Assembly: GCF_030676955.1 (NCBI RefSeq)
Contig: NZ_JAUUUU010000006.1
Location: 1 to 64,000 of the forward strand
DNA from: Porticoccus litoralis
GTDB taxonomy: Bacteria; Pseudomonadota; Gammaproteobacteria; Pseudomonadales; Porticoccaceae
Reading direction: 5' to 3'
DNA: 64,000 nt
Below the pieces are notes generated by a model. It had not been told where the DNA came from, made no database searches, and was given only the letters and a program-made list of their open reading frames with translations. The position numbers and the translations under genes are program-made. Below, one piece after another: positions 42,748 through 51,944 of this stretch; position 1 is the first letter of the stretch; the number at the start of each line of letters is the position of its first letter.

Positions 42748-44088
42748 TCATACGGATAGAAGAAGGAATTCTCGCTCCCAGGAGCTGATAACACGAATAA
42801 AAGCCTCAAACTCTTCCAGTTTGACGTCAGTATAAGCCATCACAAAAAGCTCACCGAAAATTTCCTTGATCTCATCGCACTCATCCAGCGCGCGAATACC
42901 CTCCTCCAAGCTTCTGGGCAACATGATCTCTTCCTCGTAGGCGTTACCGCTGTGTGGAGGCGTAGGCTCAATACGGTTTTTGATTCCCAGGTAGCCGCAG
43001 GCAAGTGACGCAGCGACTGCCAGATAGGGGTTCACATCAGCACCGGGAAACCGGTTTTCAATTCGTCGGGAAGCTGGTGTACAGTCCGGGATGCGCAAAC
43101 CCGCTGTACGGTTGTCATAACCCCAGCAGAGGTTGATGGGTGCTGACACATCTTTTGTGAAACGCCGGTAAGAGTTGACGTTTGGCGCAAAGAAGGAAAT
43201 CACGCTATTTGAGTATTTCTGTAATCCACCAATGTACCAGCGGAAGTAGTCACTCTCCTCGCCCGTTTCGGTGGAAAAAATATTCTTGCCGTCTTGATCG
43301 TTAATACTCTGGTGCAGATGCAAGGCACTCCCCGGCTCATTTTTCATAGGCTTGGCCATGAAGGTGGCGTAGATATTGTGCCTCATGGCCACTTCACGGA
43401 TGGTGCGCTTGAAGATGAATACCTGATCAGCAAGATCCAGCGCATCACCATGCAGAAAATTGATTTCCAGTTGTGCGGGTCCGGACTCGTGAATCAACGT
43501 ATCGACATCCAGCTCCATCACGTTGCAGTAGTTATACATATCTTCAACAAAGGGCTCGAATTCATTGGCGGCATCAATACTGTAGGACTGACGGGCTGTC
43601 TCAGGACGGCCCGAGCGCCCTGTTGGCGGCTTCAGTTCAACATCTGGGTCGAGATTGCGTTCGATCAGGTAAAACTCCACTTCGGGGGCTACGATAGGAT
43701 GCCACCCCTCCTGCGCATAAAGATCCAAAACCTTTTTCAGGACATTGCGCGTGGAAAGCGGATGCGGGTTGCCATCCTTGTCAAAACAGTTGTGGATGAT
43801 CTGTGCTGTGGATTCGTTAGCCCAGGGCACTTTGCGAACTGCTGAAAGGTCAGGTTCCAGAATCATATCGCCATCACTGGAGCTATAGACGCCCCAAAAG
43901 CGATCACTAAAATCTCCGGTTACAGTCTGTACCAAAATACTCTCGGGCAACCGGCTCTCCTCCTTGAGAAATTTGTTCGCCGGGATAAACTTGCCACGGG
44001 CCGAGCCTGTCATATCTGGCACCAGACATTCCACTTCGCTGATATTATTGGCCTTCAGCCAATCAGCCAGCTCCTGATCTTCCTGCAT
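42748..44088 (-). CDS. Glutamine synthetase family protein, probable gamma-glutamylpolyamine synthetase
   Basis: A 446-residue protein with the GS fold. The N-terminal domain (VECLVPDMTGSARGKFIP) and the catalytic domain (VAPEVEFYLIE; ESGPAQLEINF; GSALHLHQS; NSYRRF; NRTAGLRIP; RIENRFPGADVNPYL) match the PuuA/SpuI group rather than GlnA; the adenylylation-site region of GlnA is absent. PuuA-type enzymes ligate glutamate to putrescine or other polyamines. The divergent neighbour resembles PuuB, the next enzyme. The exact amine substrate is not shown by the sequence. Confidence 0.85.
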   Translation of the reverse strand: MQEDQELADWLKANNISEVECLVPDMTGSARGKFIPANKFLKEESRLPESILVQTVTGDFSDRFWGVYSSSDGDMILEPDLSAVRKVPWANESTAQIIHNCFDKDGNPHPLSTRNVLKKVLDLYAQEGWHPIVAPEVEFYLIERNLDPDVELKPPTGRSGRPETARQSYSIDAANEFEPFVEDMYNYCNVMELDVDTLIHESGPAQLEINFLHGDALDLADQVFIFKRTIREVAMRHNIYATFMAKPMKNEPGSALHLHQSINDQDGKNIFSTETGEESDYFRWYIGGLQKYSNSVISFFAPNVNSYRRFTKDVSAPINLCWGYDNRTAGLRIPDCTPASRRIENRFPGADVNPYLAVAASLACGYLGIKNRIEPTPPHSGNAYEEEIMLPRSLEEGIRALDECDEIKEIFGELFVMAYTDVKLEEFEAFIRVISSWEREFLLLSV

Positions 44089-44178
44089 AGCAAAATCCTT
44101 AAATTTACCTGCTGCATGGTAGTGTATACCTAATTATTTATTTAAATTAGCGCGATTTCTCTGTGATTGGGCCAGGTC

Positions 44179-45468
44179 ATGACAAAACTACGTCAATATC
44201 CAGATTGCTACTATGAAGCCAGTCGACGCTACGATTTGTCGTGTCCCGTTCTGGGCGAGGATATCTCCGTTGATGTCTGTATTATCGGCGGTGGTTATAC
44301 CGGTTTATCCACCGCGCTGCACTTGAGTGAAGCTGGCTGCAAGGTGGCCGTTCTGGATTCTCACCACATTGCCAGTGGTGCCTCGGGTCGCAATGGCGGT
44401 CATGTGGGCACGGGGCAACGACGCCACCAGGAGGATCTGGAAAAACTGTATGGCACAGCCATTGCCGCAAAGCTTTGGCAAGCCGGGCTGGACGCTGTGG
44501 CACTGGTTAAAACATTGATCGAGCAACATCACATCAATTGTGATCTCCAGAAAGGCATCCTGCATGTGGCTCACAAACCCCGCTACACGGCAGATTTTCG
44601 CGCAGAAGTCGATTTTCTCCAGCAACGCTATGGTTACACCCAGGCACGTGCCATTTCCAGGGATGAAGTCTCTGAGCTGCTGGGAACTTCTGTATTTTAC
44701 GGCGGACTGCACGATACCGCTTCCATGCACCTCCACCCGCTAAACTATGCATTGGGTCTAGCACAGGCCTCCAAAACAGCTGGCGCGCAACTGTTCGAAT
44801 ACAGCCCTGTGGCGTCATACCGTAGCCAGGGGCAGGATATTACGGTTTCCACAACCAATGGCTCTACCGTCAGGGCCAAACACCTGGTGCTGGCATGCAA
44901 TGGCTACCTGGGTAATCTCGAACCTCGTATATCCGGCAAGATCATGCCCATCAACAATTTTCTGGTGGCCACCGCCCCCTTGGGAGAGGGACTAGCGAAC
45001 TCTCTGATTCGCAATCGTCTGGCCGTTCAGGACTCTCGTTTCGTGATTAATTACTGGCGCTGCAGTGAAGATGGCCGCCTTGTTTTTGGCGGAGGGGAAA
45101 GTTATCGGTCATCCCTGCCAAGCAATATCGCCGGCATCGTCAGAAAGCGCGTGTTGGCGATATACCCCCAACTGGAAGATGTTCCCATTGATTATGCCTG
45201 GGGTGGGAAACTGGCTATTACCCTACAGCGTATGCCTCATGTGGGTCGCCTACAGCAAAATATCCATTACGCCCATGGTTATTCCGGTCACGGTGTGCCG
45301 ACAGCAACTTTTCTGGGAAAAGCCATCGCAGAGGCAATCTGCAGTAACAGTGAACAGTTTGAATTGTTTGCAGGTTTGCCTGCCAGGACATTTCCCGGCG
45401 GCACCCTGCTGCGCTGGCCAGGCATGGTGGCCGGTATGCTCTACTATTCGCTGATGGACCGGTTCTGA
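44179..45468 (+). CDS. FAD-dependent amine oxidoreductase, PuuB-like
   Basis: A DAO-family flavoprotein of 429 residues. The FAD-binding motif is VCIIGGGYTGLSTALHL (32-48), followed by ASGASGRNGGH, a hallmark of the gamma-glutamylputrescine oxidase group. GYSGHGVPTATFLGKAIAEA near the C-terminus closes the FAD site. The start is the ATG at 44179; a TTG 12 bases earlier is less likely. Divergence from the GS-like gene, with an AT-rich 90-base spacer, suggests a two-gene polyamine gamma-glutamylation unit. No transporter, aldehyde dehydrogenase or hydrolase of the pathway is adjacent. Confidence 0.82.
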   Translation: MTKLRQYPDCYYEASRRYDLSCPVLGEDISVDVCIIGGGYTGLSTALHLSEAGCKVAVLDSHHIASGASGRNGGHVGTGQRRHQEDLEKLYGTAIAAKLWQAGLDAVALVKTLIEQHHINCDLQKGILHVAHKPRYTADFRAEVDFLQQRYGYTQARAISRDEVSELLGTSVFYGGLHDTASMHLHPLNYALGLAQASKTAGAQLFEYSPVASYRSQGQDITVSTTNGSTVRAKHLVLACNGYLGNLEPRISGKIMPINNFLVATAPLGEGLANSLIRNRLAVQDSRFVINYWRCSEDGRLVFGGGESYRSSLPSNIAGIVRKRVLAIYPQLEDVPIDYAWGGKLAITLQRMPHVGRLQQNIHYAHGYSGHGVPTATFLGKAIAEAICSNSEQFELFAGLPARTFPGGTLLRWPGMVAGMLYYSLMDRF

Positions 45469-45505
45469 AGCAGGAGATATTGATAGTTCATGCGGTACTT
45501 TCTGT

Positions 45506-46858
45506 TTACGAAGGTTCACGCATGGTCACGAATTCTTCGGCGGCTGTCGGGTGAATACCGATCGTGGCGTCAAAATCGGCCTTGGTAGCGCCTGCTTTCA
45601 TGGCGACAGCCATGCCCTGGATAATTTCCCCGGCGCTCTCCCCCACCATGTGACAACCAATCACCCGATCAGTGGAACGCTGAACGATGAGCTTCATGAA
45701 GACCTTGCCATCTCCACCACCAAGGGTTTCTTTCATAGCCCGGAACCGGCTGCGGTAAATGGACAGATCGTCGCCGTATTGTTCCCGTGCCTGAGCCTCG
45801 GTCAACCCAACTGATGCACTGTTCGGCTGGCTGAATATCGCCGTTGGAATATTGCTGTAATCCACGGCAGTGGGAGTGCCTGTGGTAAGCGTTTTGGTAA
45901 GTGCCATACCTTCGGTAATAGCTACCGGTGTCAGCTCTACACGCCCGATCACATCACCTATGGCATAGATTGAAGGTTCTGCAGTCTGGAAATAGTCATC
46001 CACCACAATTGAACCATTGTCACGGCATTCAACCGCGGTGTTTTCAAGCCCCAGCCCGTCGATTAGTGGACGACGGCCGGTCGCGTACATGACCAGGCCC
46101 GCCTCAATGCTTTCACCGTTGTTAAGCAGCGCAGCGTAGCCGTTTTCAATCGTCTCAATTTTCTCGATATCGGTTGAAAAATGTATCTTAACCCCTTGTT
46201 TTTCAATTTCTTCTTTGAGGGTATTTCGAACATCTTCATCAAATCCCCGCAGGAATAGTGGCCCTCTGTACAGTAGATGTGTTTCCACTCCCAAACCGTT
46301 GAAGATACCAGCAAACTCCACCGCAATATAACCACCACCGACGATCACAATACGTTCTGGAAGACTCTCGAGGTAAAAGGCGTCGTTAGAGGTAATGGCC
46401 AGTTCACTACCGGGAAAGCTCGGCACAAATGGAGTGCCACCAGTGGCAATAAGAATATTTTTACATTGGTAGACCCGACCGTTGACCTCGACTTCGTGTG
46501 GACCAACAACTTTTGCCCAACCTGTCACCAGTTCAACACCGGAGTTATCCAGTAGGTTGCCGTAAATACCATTGAGGCGTTCAATCTCGCGATTTTTATT
46601 GTCCCGCAACGTAGGCCAGTCAAACTCGGATTCACCCAATTGCCATCCAAAGCCCTTGGCGGCACGGAATTCCTCAGCAAAAGATGACGCATAAACAAAC
46701 AGCTTTTTGGGTACACAGCCGACGTTAACGCAGGTGCCGCCGAGGTGCTGGGCCTCGGCAACCACCACGCGCAACCCCCGTTGAGCACACATACGGGCGG
46801 TACGCACCCCACCGGAGCCCGCACCGATGACAAACAGGTCAACGTCATAATTGGCCAT
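45506..46858 (-). CDS. gor: Glutathione-disulfide reductase
   Basis: Gor reduces GSSG with NADPH. The 450-residue protein has FAD motif VIGAGSGGVRTARM, the redox-active pair in GGTCVNVGCVPKK, an NADPH motif IVGGGYIAVEFAG, and the C-terminal catalytic HPTAAEEFVTM. The GSGGVR form and overall length favour glutathione reductase over dihydrolipoamide or mercuric reductase. It lies 23 bases downstream of cysG on the same strand. Confidence 0.93.
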   Translation of the reverse strand: MANYDVDLFVIGAGSGGVRTARMCAQRGLRVVVAEAQHLGGTCVNVGCVPKKLFVYASSFAEEFRAAKGFGWQLGESEFDWPTLRDNKNREIERLNGIYGNLLDNSGVELVTGWAKVVGPHEVEVNGRVYQCKNILIATGGTPFVPSFPGSELAITSNDAFYLESLPERIVIVGGGYIAVEFAGIFNGLGVETHLLYRGPLFLRGFDEDVRNTLKEEIEKQGVKIHFSTDIEKIETIENGYAALLNNGESIEAGLVMYATGRRPLIDGLGLENTAVECRDNGSIVVDDYFQTAEPSIYAIGDVIGRVELTPVAITEGMALTKTLTTGTPTAVDYSNIPTAIFSQPNSASVGLTEAQAREQYGDDLSIYRSRFRAMKETLGGGDGKVFMKLIVQRSTDRVIGCHMVGESAGEIIQGMAVAMKAGATKADFDATIGIHPTAAEEFVTMREPS

Positions 46859-46881
46859 GGGTATTCTCCTTAAAGCCGTGT

Positions 46882-48261
46882 TTAGCCCTTGAACCAGGAC
46901 AACTGATCATGAAGTTTGACCACATCACCCACGATGATCAAGGTCGGGGCTTTGGCTTCGGCCTTACGCACGATGTCCGGTAACGTGGTCAGATTGCCGA
47001 TAAATACACGCTGGCGAGCCGTTGTGCCCTTTTCCACCAGGGCGGCTGGCGTCGTGGCTGACTTGCCACGTGCAATCAGCTCCTTGCAGATGCTCTCCAA
47101 GCCACTGAGCCCCATATAGAACACCAGAGTCTGATTGGCTGACACCAGATCCTGCCAGTTGAGGTCGAGAGAATGGTCCTTTAAGTGTCCCGTGATAAAG
47201 CGCACGGACTGGGCATAATCCCGATGGGTCAGCGGAATGCCGGCATAACTGGCACAACCCGAAGCGGCGGTGATTCCAGGGACCACTTGAAATGGCACAC
47301 CCCGTTCTGCCAAATGGGCAATTTCCTCGCCGCCACGCCCAAAAATAAAGGGATCCCCGCCTTTTAGGCGCAGCACTCGCTTGCCCTGCAGGGCATATTC
47401 CGCAAGTTTTTCATTGATATTTTCCTGGGTGACAGGATGATCACCAGCAGTTTTGCCCACATAGATGAGTTCGGCATCTCTACGCACCAGCGCCATTACC
47501 TCTTTCGACACCAGGCGATCGTAAAGCACGATATCGGCTTTCTGCATCAAACGCAGGGCCCGGAAGGTCAGCAGGTCGGGATCACCCGGACCACCGCCCA
47601 CCAGATAGACTTCACCGACGCTGGAAGGCTGATCTTGCTCGAGGCGCTGCTCGAGACGCTGATCCGCCTCTTTTAGACGTTCTGAGTAGACCAGCTCAGC
47701 AATATCTCCCTCAAACACATTTTCCCAGAACGCTTTGCGATCAAGACCGCTGTGAAATCGGGTCTTTACTCTGTCTCGGTACTTGCCTGCCAAAGCTGCC
47801 AACTTGCCGTAACCGGATGGGATGAGTGCCTCCAGGCGAGTACGTAACATACGGGCCAACACCGGAGCATTGCCGCCACTACTGATGGCGATCTGTACAG
47901 GTGAGCGATCGACAATGGAGGGGAACACCACGGTACACAGCCCCGGACTATCCACTACGTTGACAGGAATATTGGCAGCCTGGGCAAGCTGTGAGACCTG
48001 AGCATTGACAGTATCGTCATTGGTGGCAGCTACCACCAATACCGCACCCGCAATGTCATCTTCGGCAAAAGGACGCTCCAGAAAGTTCAGAGTCTGATTT
48101 TTTGCCATTTCGCGGATGGCCTGATTGACCTGAGGAGCAACTACTTCAATGGAGGCACCAGCATCGGCCAGCTGACGCAATTTACGCAGAGCGACGTCCC
48201 CTCCCCCGACTACCAGACAGCGACGGCCGCGGAGATTGTGAAAAAGCGGCAAGAGATCCAT
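46882..48261 (-). CDS. cysG: Sirohaem synthase CysG (trifunctional)
   Basis: CysG converts uroporphyrinogen III to sirohaem, the cofactor of sulfite and nitrite reductases. In 459 residues the N-terminal module (1-210) has the NAD motif VVGGGDVALRKLRQL and GLCTVVFPSIVDRSP (precorrin-2 dehydrogenase / ferrochelatase). The C-terminal module (215-459) is the SUMT methyltransferase with VGGGPGDPDLLTFRAL and RLKGGDPFIFGRGGEE. It lies 28 bases downstream of serS, the same order as in Pseudomonas. Confidence 0.96.
   Translation of the reverse strand: MDLLPLFHNLRGRRCLVVGGGDVALRKLRQLADAGASIEVVAPQVNQAIREMAKNQTLNFLERPFAEDDIAGAVLVVAATNDDTVNAQVSQLAQAANIPVNVVDSPGLCTVVFPSIVDRSPVQIAISSGGNAPVLARMLRTRLEALIPSGYGKLAALAGKYRDRVKTRFHSGLDRKAFWENVFEGDIAELVYSERLKEADQRLEQRLEQDQPSSVGEVYLVGGGPGDPDLLTFRALRLMQKADIVLYDRLVSKEVMALVRRDAELIYVGKTAGDHPVTQENINEKLAEYALQGKRVLRLKGGDPFIFGRGGEEIAHLAERGVPFQVVPGITAASGCASYAGIPLTHRDYAQSVRFITGHLKDHSLDLNWQDLVSANQTLVFYMGLSGLESICKELIARGKSATTPAALVEKGTTARQRVFIGNLTTLPDIVRKAEAKAPTLIIVGDVVKLHDQLSWFKG
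48199..48206 (-). other. KOPS-type octamer (GGGGAGGG on the minus strand)
   Basis: The + strand reads CCCTCCCC. It lies in cysG right of the dif-like site and points toward it. Confidence 0.55.
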
Positions 48262-48289
48262 AGCTTAAGTCTGGCCCAGAAGGAAGTGT

Positions 48290-49576
48290 TCAGCCAATAG
48301 CGGTCTGGCCACCCATGTAGGGTTGCAACACCTCAGGGATGGCAATACTGCCATCGGCTTGTTGATAGTTTTCCATCACTGCCAGCAGCGCACGACCCAC
48401 GGCCAGCCCTGAACCGTTGAGCGTATGTAGCAACTCGGGCTTGCCGGTTTCAGGGTTGCGCCAGCGGGCCTTCAGGCGGCGGGCCTGAAAGTCACGAAAA
48501 TTACTGCAGGAAGAGATTTCCCGGTAAAGTTGCTGGGATGGCAACCACACCTCAATGTCGTAAGTGCGGGCAGAAGAGAAGCCCAGATCGCCACCACAAA
48601 GAATAATGGTGCGATACGGTAAGCCGAGTTTCTGCAAGATTGCCTCAGCATGACCGGTGAGCTGCTCAAGGGTCTCAGTTGATTCTTCAGGACGGACAAA
48701 TTGTACCAGTTCCACTTTTTCAAATTGGTGCTGGCGAATCATGCCCCGGGTGTCCTTGCCATAACTGCCTGCTTCGCTACGGAAACAGGGGGTATGACAG
48801 GCAAATTTAACCGGCAATTGAGCGGCGTCGATGATTTCATCCCGGAACACATTGGTCACCGGCACTTCGGCGGTAGGAATCAGGTAAAAATCCCGGTCAT
48901 CCGTCAGTTTGAACAGATCTTCTTCAAATTTGGGTAGCTGCCCGGTGCCATATAGGGAATCGCTATTCACCACGTAGGGCACATTGATTTCCTGATAGCC
49001 GTGCTCCCCAGTGTGGGTGTTGAGCATAAACTGAATCAGGGCACGGTGCAGGCGGGCGATTTCGCCCTTCATGACCGCAAAGCGGGAACCGGTGATCTTG
49101 GTGGCTGTTTCAAAATCCAGCAGCCCGAGACTGGCGCCCAGATCCACATGGTCCTTTACATCGAAGTCGAATTCCCGAGGCTCACCCCAGCGACGAATTT
49201 CGACGTTATCATCCTCAGTCGCACCCTGTGGCACCACGGGGTCCGGAGTGTTGGGCACACCGCTCAGGTACGCGTCGAGTTGTTGCTGAACGCTCGCCAG
49301 TGCAGTTTCTGCCTCGCTACAGGCTAGTTTCAGGGCCTCCCCTTTTTCCTTGAGGGGCTCAATATCTTCCCCTTTAGCCTTGGCTTCACCAATGGCTTTA
49401 CCCATGGACTTTGCGTAGGCATTTCGCTCAGCCTGCAGTGACTGGGCTTTATCCTGGAGCTCCTTACGGGAAGCTTCCCATTCGTTCAGTTTATCAACAT
49501 CCAGGGTGAAACCTTTCACGGCAAGCGCAGCGGCAATGGTCTGTGGCTCTGAACGAACCAGTTTTGGATCCAACAT
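48290..49576 (-). CDS. serS: Seryl-tRNA synthetase
   Basis: SerS charges tRNA-Ser and tRNA-Sec. The 428-residue class II enzyme has the long N-terminal coiled-coil arm (about 30-100), motif 2 FRSEAGSYGKDTRGMIRQHQF (split over residues about 262-282), and motif 3 with LNGSGLAVGRALLAVMEN. Normal length. It follows crcB by 15 bases on the same strand. Confidence 0.97.
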   Translation of the reverse strand: MLDPKLVRSEPQTIAAALAVKGFTLDVDKLNEWEASRKELQDKAQSLQAERNAYAKSMGKAIGEAKAKGEDIEPLKEKGEALKLACSEAETALASVQQQLDAYLSGVPNTPDPVVPQGATEDDNVEIRRWGEPREFDFDVKDHVDLGASLGLLDFETATKITGSRFAVMKGEIARLHRALIQFMLNTHTGEHGYQEINVPYVVNSDSLYGTGQLPKFEEDLFKLTDDRDFYLIPTAEVPVTNVFRDEIIDAAQLPVKFACHTPCFRSEAGSYGKDTRGMIRQHQFEKVELVQFVRPEESTETLEQLTGHAEAILQKLGLPYRTIILCGGDLGFSSARTYDIEVWLPSQQLYREISSCSNFRDFQARRLKARWRNPETGKPELLHTLNGSGLAVGRALLAVMENYQQADGSIAIPEVLQPYMGGQTAIG

Positions 49577-49591
49577 GGGAGGGGAATATTC

Positions 49592-49966
49592 CTAAAACAA
49601 TCGGGTCAATACAATGGCGCCCAGCGTTCCCGCAAGACACAACACAAGATTCAGGGCGACATAGGCGGCCGCCAACGCAAGGTGGCCATTTTGCCACAAA
49701 GCGAGGCTATCAAGCGAGAACGTAGAGAATGTGGTGAAGGCGCCAAGAAACCCCACCATCAGTAAATTGCGCAACTCTGCTGGCAGCACACCACGCTCGA
49801 TAATCAGTACATAAAACATCCCCATGAGTACGGAGCCAACCACGTTCACCACCAGCGTCCCCATCGGGAATCGCCCACCCATCGTGGGATAGATCAACGC
49901 ATTGACACCGAAGCGCCCCATTGCCCCCAGGGCGCCGCCGACTGCCACCATCACCCACTGCATCAT
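49592..49966 (-). CDS. crcB: Fluoride ion channel CrcB/FluC
   Basis: A 124-residue four-helix membrane protein that forms dual-topology dimers exporting fluoride. Family motifs are GALGAMGRFGVNALIY at the N-terminus, GTLVVNVVGSVLMG, and GFLGAFTTFSTFSLD with the conserved phenylalanines and threonines of the pore. It overlaps the rarA stop by four bases. No room exists for a fluoride riboswitch directly upstream, so it is presumably co-expressed with rarA. Confidence 0.94.
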   Translation of the reverse strand: MMQWVMVAVGGALGAMGRFGVNALIYPTMGGRFPMGTLVVNVVGSVLMGMFYVLIIERGVLPAELRNLLMVGFLGAFTTFSTFSLDSLALWQNGHLALAAAYVALNLVLCLAGTLGAIVLTRLF

Positions 49967-51294
49967 TCAGCATCCTCATATCGTTTTACCGGACTCTGTT
50001 TGTCGAGGCCGCGCAAGTGATCGAGTTTTTCAGCGATCTGTTTTTCCAGCCCCCGCTCAGTCGGGAAGTAATAACGACTGTCTTTCAATTCCGGGGGAAA
50101 GTAGCACTCCCCCGGCGCATATGCACCTGGTTCGTCGTGGGCATAGCGGTATTCTGCCCCGTAATCCAGCTCTTTCATCAATTTTGTAGGCGCATTGCGC
50201 AGGTGAAGTGGTACATCATAGGTAGGCATCTGGCGGATATCAGCGCGGACACGGTTAAATGCCTGGTAGACGGCATTACTTTTTGGTGCTGCAGCCATAT
50301 AAACCACCGCCTGCGCCAGGGCCAGCTCTCCCTCCGGGCTCCCCAACCGCTCTTGGGTATCCCAAGCGTTCAATGCCAAAGTGAGTGCACGTGGATCGGC
50401 AATACCAATATCTTCGCTGGCCATTCTGACAACCCGCCTTGCAATATAGAGGGGGTCACAGCCCCCATCCAGCATACGGGCATACCAGTACAGTGCTGCA
50501 TCGGGCGAAGACCCTCTTACCGCCTTGTGGAGAGCGGAAATCTGATCGTAAAAATATTCGCCTCCTTTATCAAAGCGCCGAGTATCACTGACCAGCACCT
50601 CTTCAATCACTGCCCTGTCGATGGTTTTTCCCATGGCGAGGTCACTGGCAATTTCCAGCAGGTTTAAAGCCTTGCGGGCATCACCATCGGCTGCACTGGC
50701 GAGTAACTCCAGGGCATCGTCAGCAATAGATAACTGACGATCTCCAAGGCCACGTTCATCGACCAGGGCGCGGCGCAAAATTGCGATAATGTCTTTCTGT
50801 TCAAGACTTCGCAGAACGTAGACACGACAGCGGGAAAGCAGCGCATTGTTGAGTTCAAACGAGGGGTTTTCTGTGGTGGCTCCGATTAGTACTACTGTGC
50901 CATCTTCCACATAGGGCAAGAAGGCATCCTGCTGTGACTTGTTGAAGCGATGCACTTCATCGACGAATAGAATGGTCTGGCGCCCGTGGATGTCACGCTC
51001 CTCCTGAGCTTTTGCCACAGCGGCACGAATTTCCTTAACCCCAGCAAGAACAGCGGAAACTGATTCCAGATGGGCGTCAACGGAGTCTGCAATAATTCTC
51101 GCCAGGGTTGTCTTGCCAACCCCTGGGGGGCCCCAGAAAACCATGGAATGGAGCTGACCGGCCTGAATGGCCTCCCGCAGAGATTTTCCGGTATCCACCA
51201 GGTGAGCCTGACCGCTGAACTCCTCCAGCGTGCGCGGGCGCATTCTGGCCGCCAAAGGTTGCCCGATATCGCGACTGAACAGGTCCCTACTCAT
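49963..51294 (-). CDS. rarA: Replication-associated recombination protein A
   Basis: RarA (MgsA) is a clamp-loader-like AAA+ ATPase acting at stalled forks. The 443-residue protein has LAARMRPRTLEEFSGQ at the N-terminus, Walker A GPPGVGKTT, Walker B FVDEVHRFNKSQQD, sensor 1 GATTENPSF, and a C-terminal tetramerisation domain (YDVPLHLRNAPTKLMKELDYG). It overlaps lolA by 8 bases at its start and crcB by four at its end. This serS-crcB-rarA-lolA-ftsK order recurs in gammaproteobacteria. Confidence 0.96.
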   Translation of the reverse strand: MSRDLFSRDIGQPLAARMRPRTLEEFSGQAHLVDTGKSLREAIQAGQLHSMVFWGPPGVGKTTLARIIADSVDAHLESVSAVLAGVKEIRAAVAKAQEERDIHGRQTILFVDEVHRFNKSQQDAFLPYVEDGTVVLIGATTENPSFELNNALLSRCRVYVLRSLEQKDIIAILRRALVDERGLGDRQLSIADDALELLASAADGDARKALNLLEIASDLAMGKTIDRAVIEEVLVSDTRRFDKGGEYFYDQISALHKAVRGSSPDAALYWYARMLDGGCDPLYIARRVVRMASEDIGIADPRALTLALNAWDTQERLGSPEGELALAQAVVYMAAAPKSNAVYQAFNRVRADIRQMPTYDVPLHLRNAPTKLMKELDYGAEYRYAHDEPGAYAPGECYFPPELKDSRYYFPTERGLEKQIAEKLDHLRGLDKQSPVKRYEDAE

Positions 51295-51910
51295 CGCCGA
51301 TAATATCTACCCCTTCCGGGGGGATGAACATGAACTGATCAACTGTCCATGGGGGATTGCGCTGGAGATTATCAAAATGAATATCGGTTTTCTGGCCCAG
51401 TGTATCCCACAGTGCCATGGTCACGGGTGAGAGCCCCTCAAATCGAAGTGTGACTTTTTCGTAGAGGCTGTCTGCTTTATTGGGCAGTAGTGTAAACAGT
51501 GCTGACGTACCCTCTTCTTCCAGAGACACGCTATAGCTGTCTTCCAGGGCTTCCAGGTCGCCAATAAATAGAACTGCTGGCGTTTTACCGAGATCAGCAT
51601 CAAATGGTTTGATGGTGACCTGCTCAAGGTCAGGATCATACAACCACAATGTTTTGCCGTTGGTGACGATCAACTGTTCAAAGGGTGCATCGGTATTCCA
51701 TCTGACCCTGCCCGGCCGTGCCGCCAGCATATGTCCACTAGCCTGTTGCACAATGTCACCCTCGGCAGCATAGACCGTTTGTTCGAAGTCGGCCGAAAGG
51801 CTCTCCAGATCACTCATACGTATCCGCAGTTCACCGTCCGCCGGCTGCCCGCCCGCATAACAGATGGCAGACATCGTGAGCAATAAACCGGTGAATAATG
51901 TTCGAATCAT
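51287..51910 (-). CDS. lolA: Outer-membrane lipoprotein carrier LolA
   Basis: LolA carries lipoproteins through the periplasm from LolCDE to LolB. The protein is 207 residues from the ATG at 51910, with a signal peptide (MIRTLFTGLLLTMSAICYA). The frame is open about 108 codons further upstream, but this enters the ftsK end and lacks a signal peptide. The mature part has SLSADFEQTVY, GRVRWNTDAPFEQLIV, TLWLYDPDLEQV and NPPWTVDQFMF. Its 3' end overlaps the rarA start by 8 bases. Confidence 0.93.
   Translation of the reverse strand: MIRTLFTGLLLTMSAICYAGGQPADGELRIRMSDLESLSADFEQTVYAAEGDIVQQASGHMLAARPGRVRWNTDAPFEQLIVTNGKTLWLYDPDLEQVTIKPFDADLGKTPAVLFIGDLEALEDSYSVSLEEEGTSALFTLLPNKADSLYEKVTLRFEGLSPVTMALWDTLGQKTDIHFDNLQRNPPWTVDQFMFIPPEGVDIIGDE
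51707..51714 (-). other. KOPS-type octamer (GGGCAGGG on the minus strand)
   Basis: The + strand reads CCCTGCCC. It lies in lolA, right of the dif-like site and pointing toward it. Confidence 0.55.
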
Positions 51911-51944
51911 TGCGTTAAAACCGCAGACAGTTGTTGATGGCAAG

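Noticed and set aside
49967..50100. Fluoride riboswitch for crcB
   Set aside because: crcB overlaps the end of rarA, so the upstream sequence is coding; no riboswitch-like fold was recognised.
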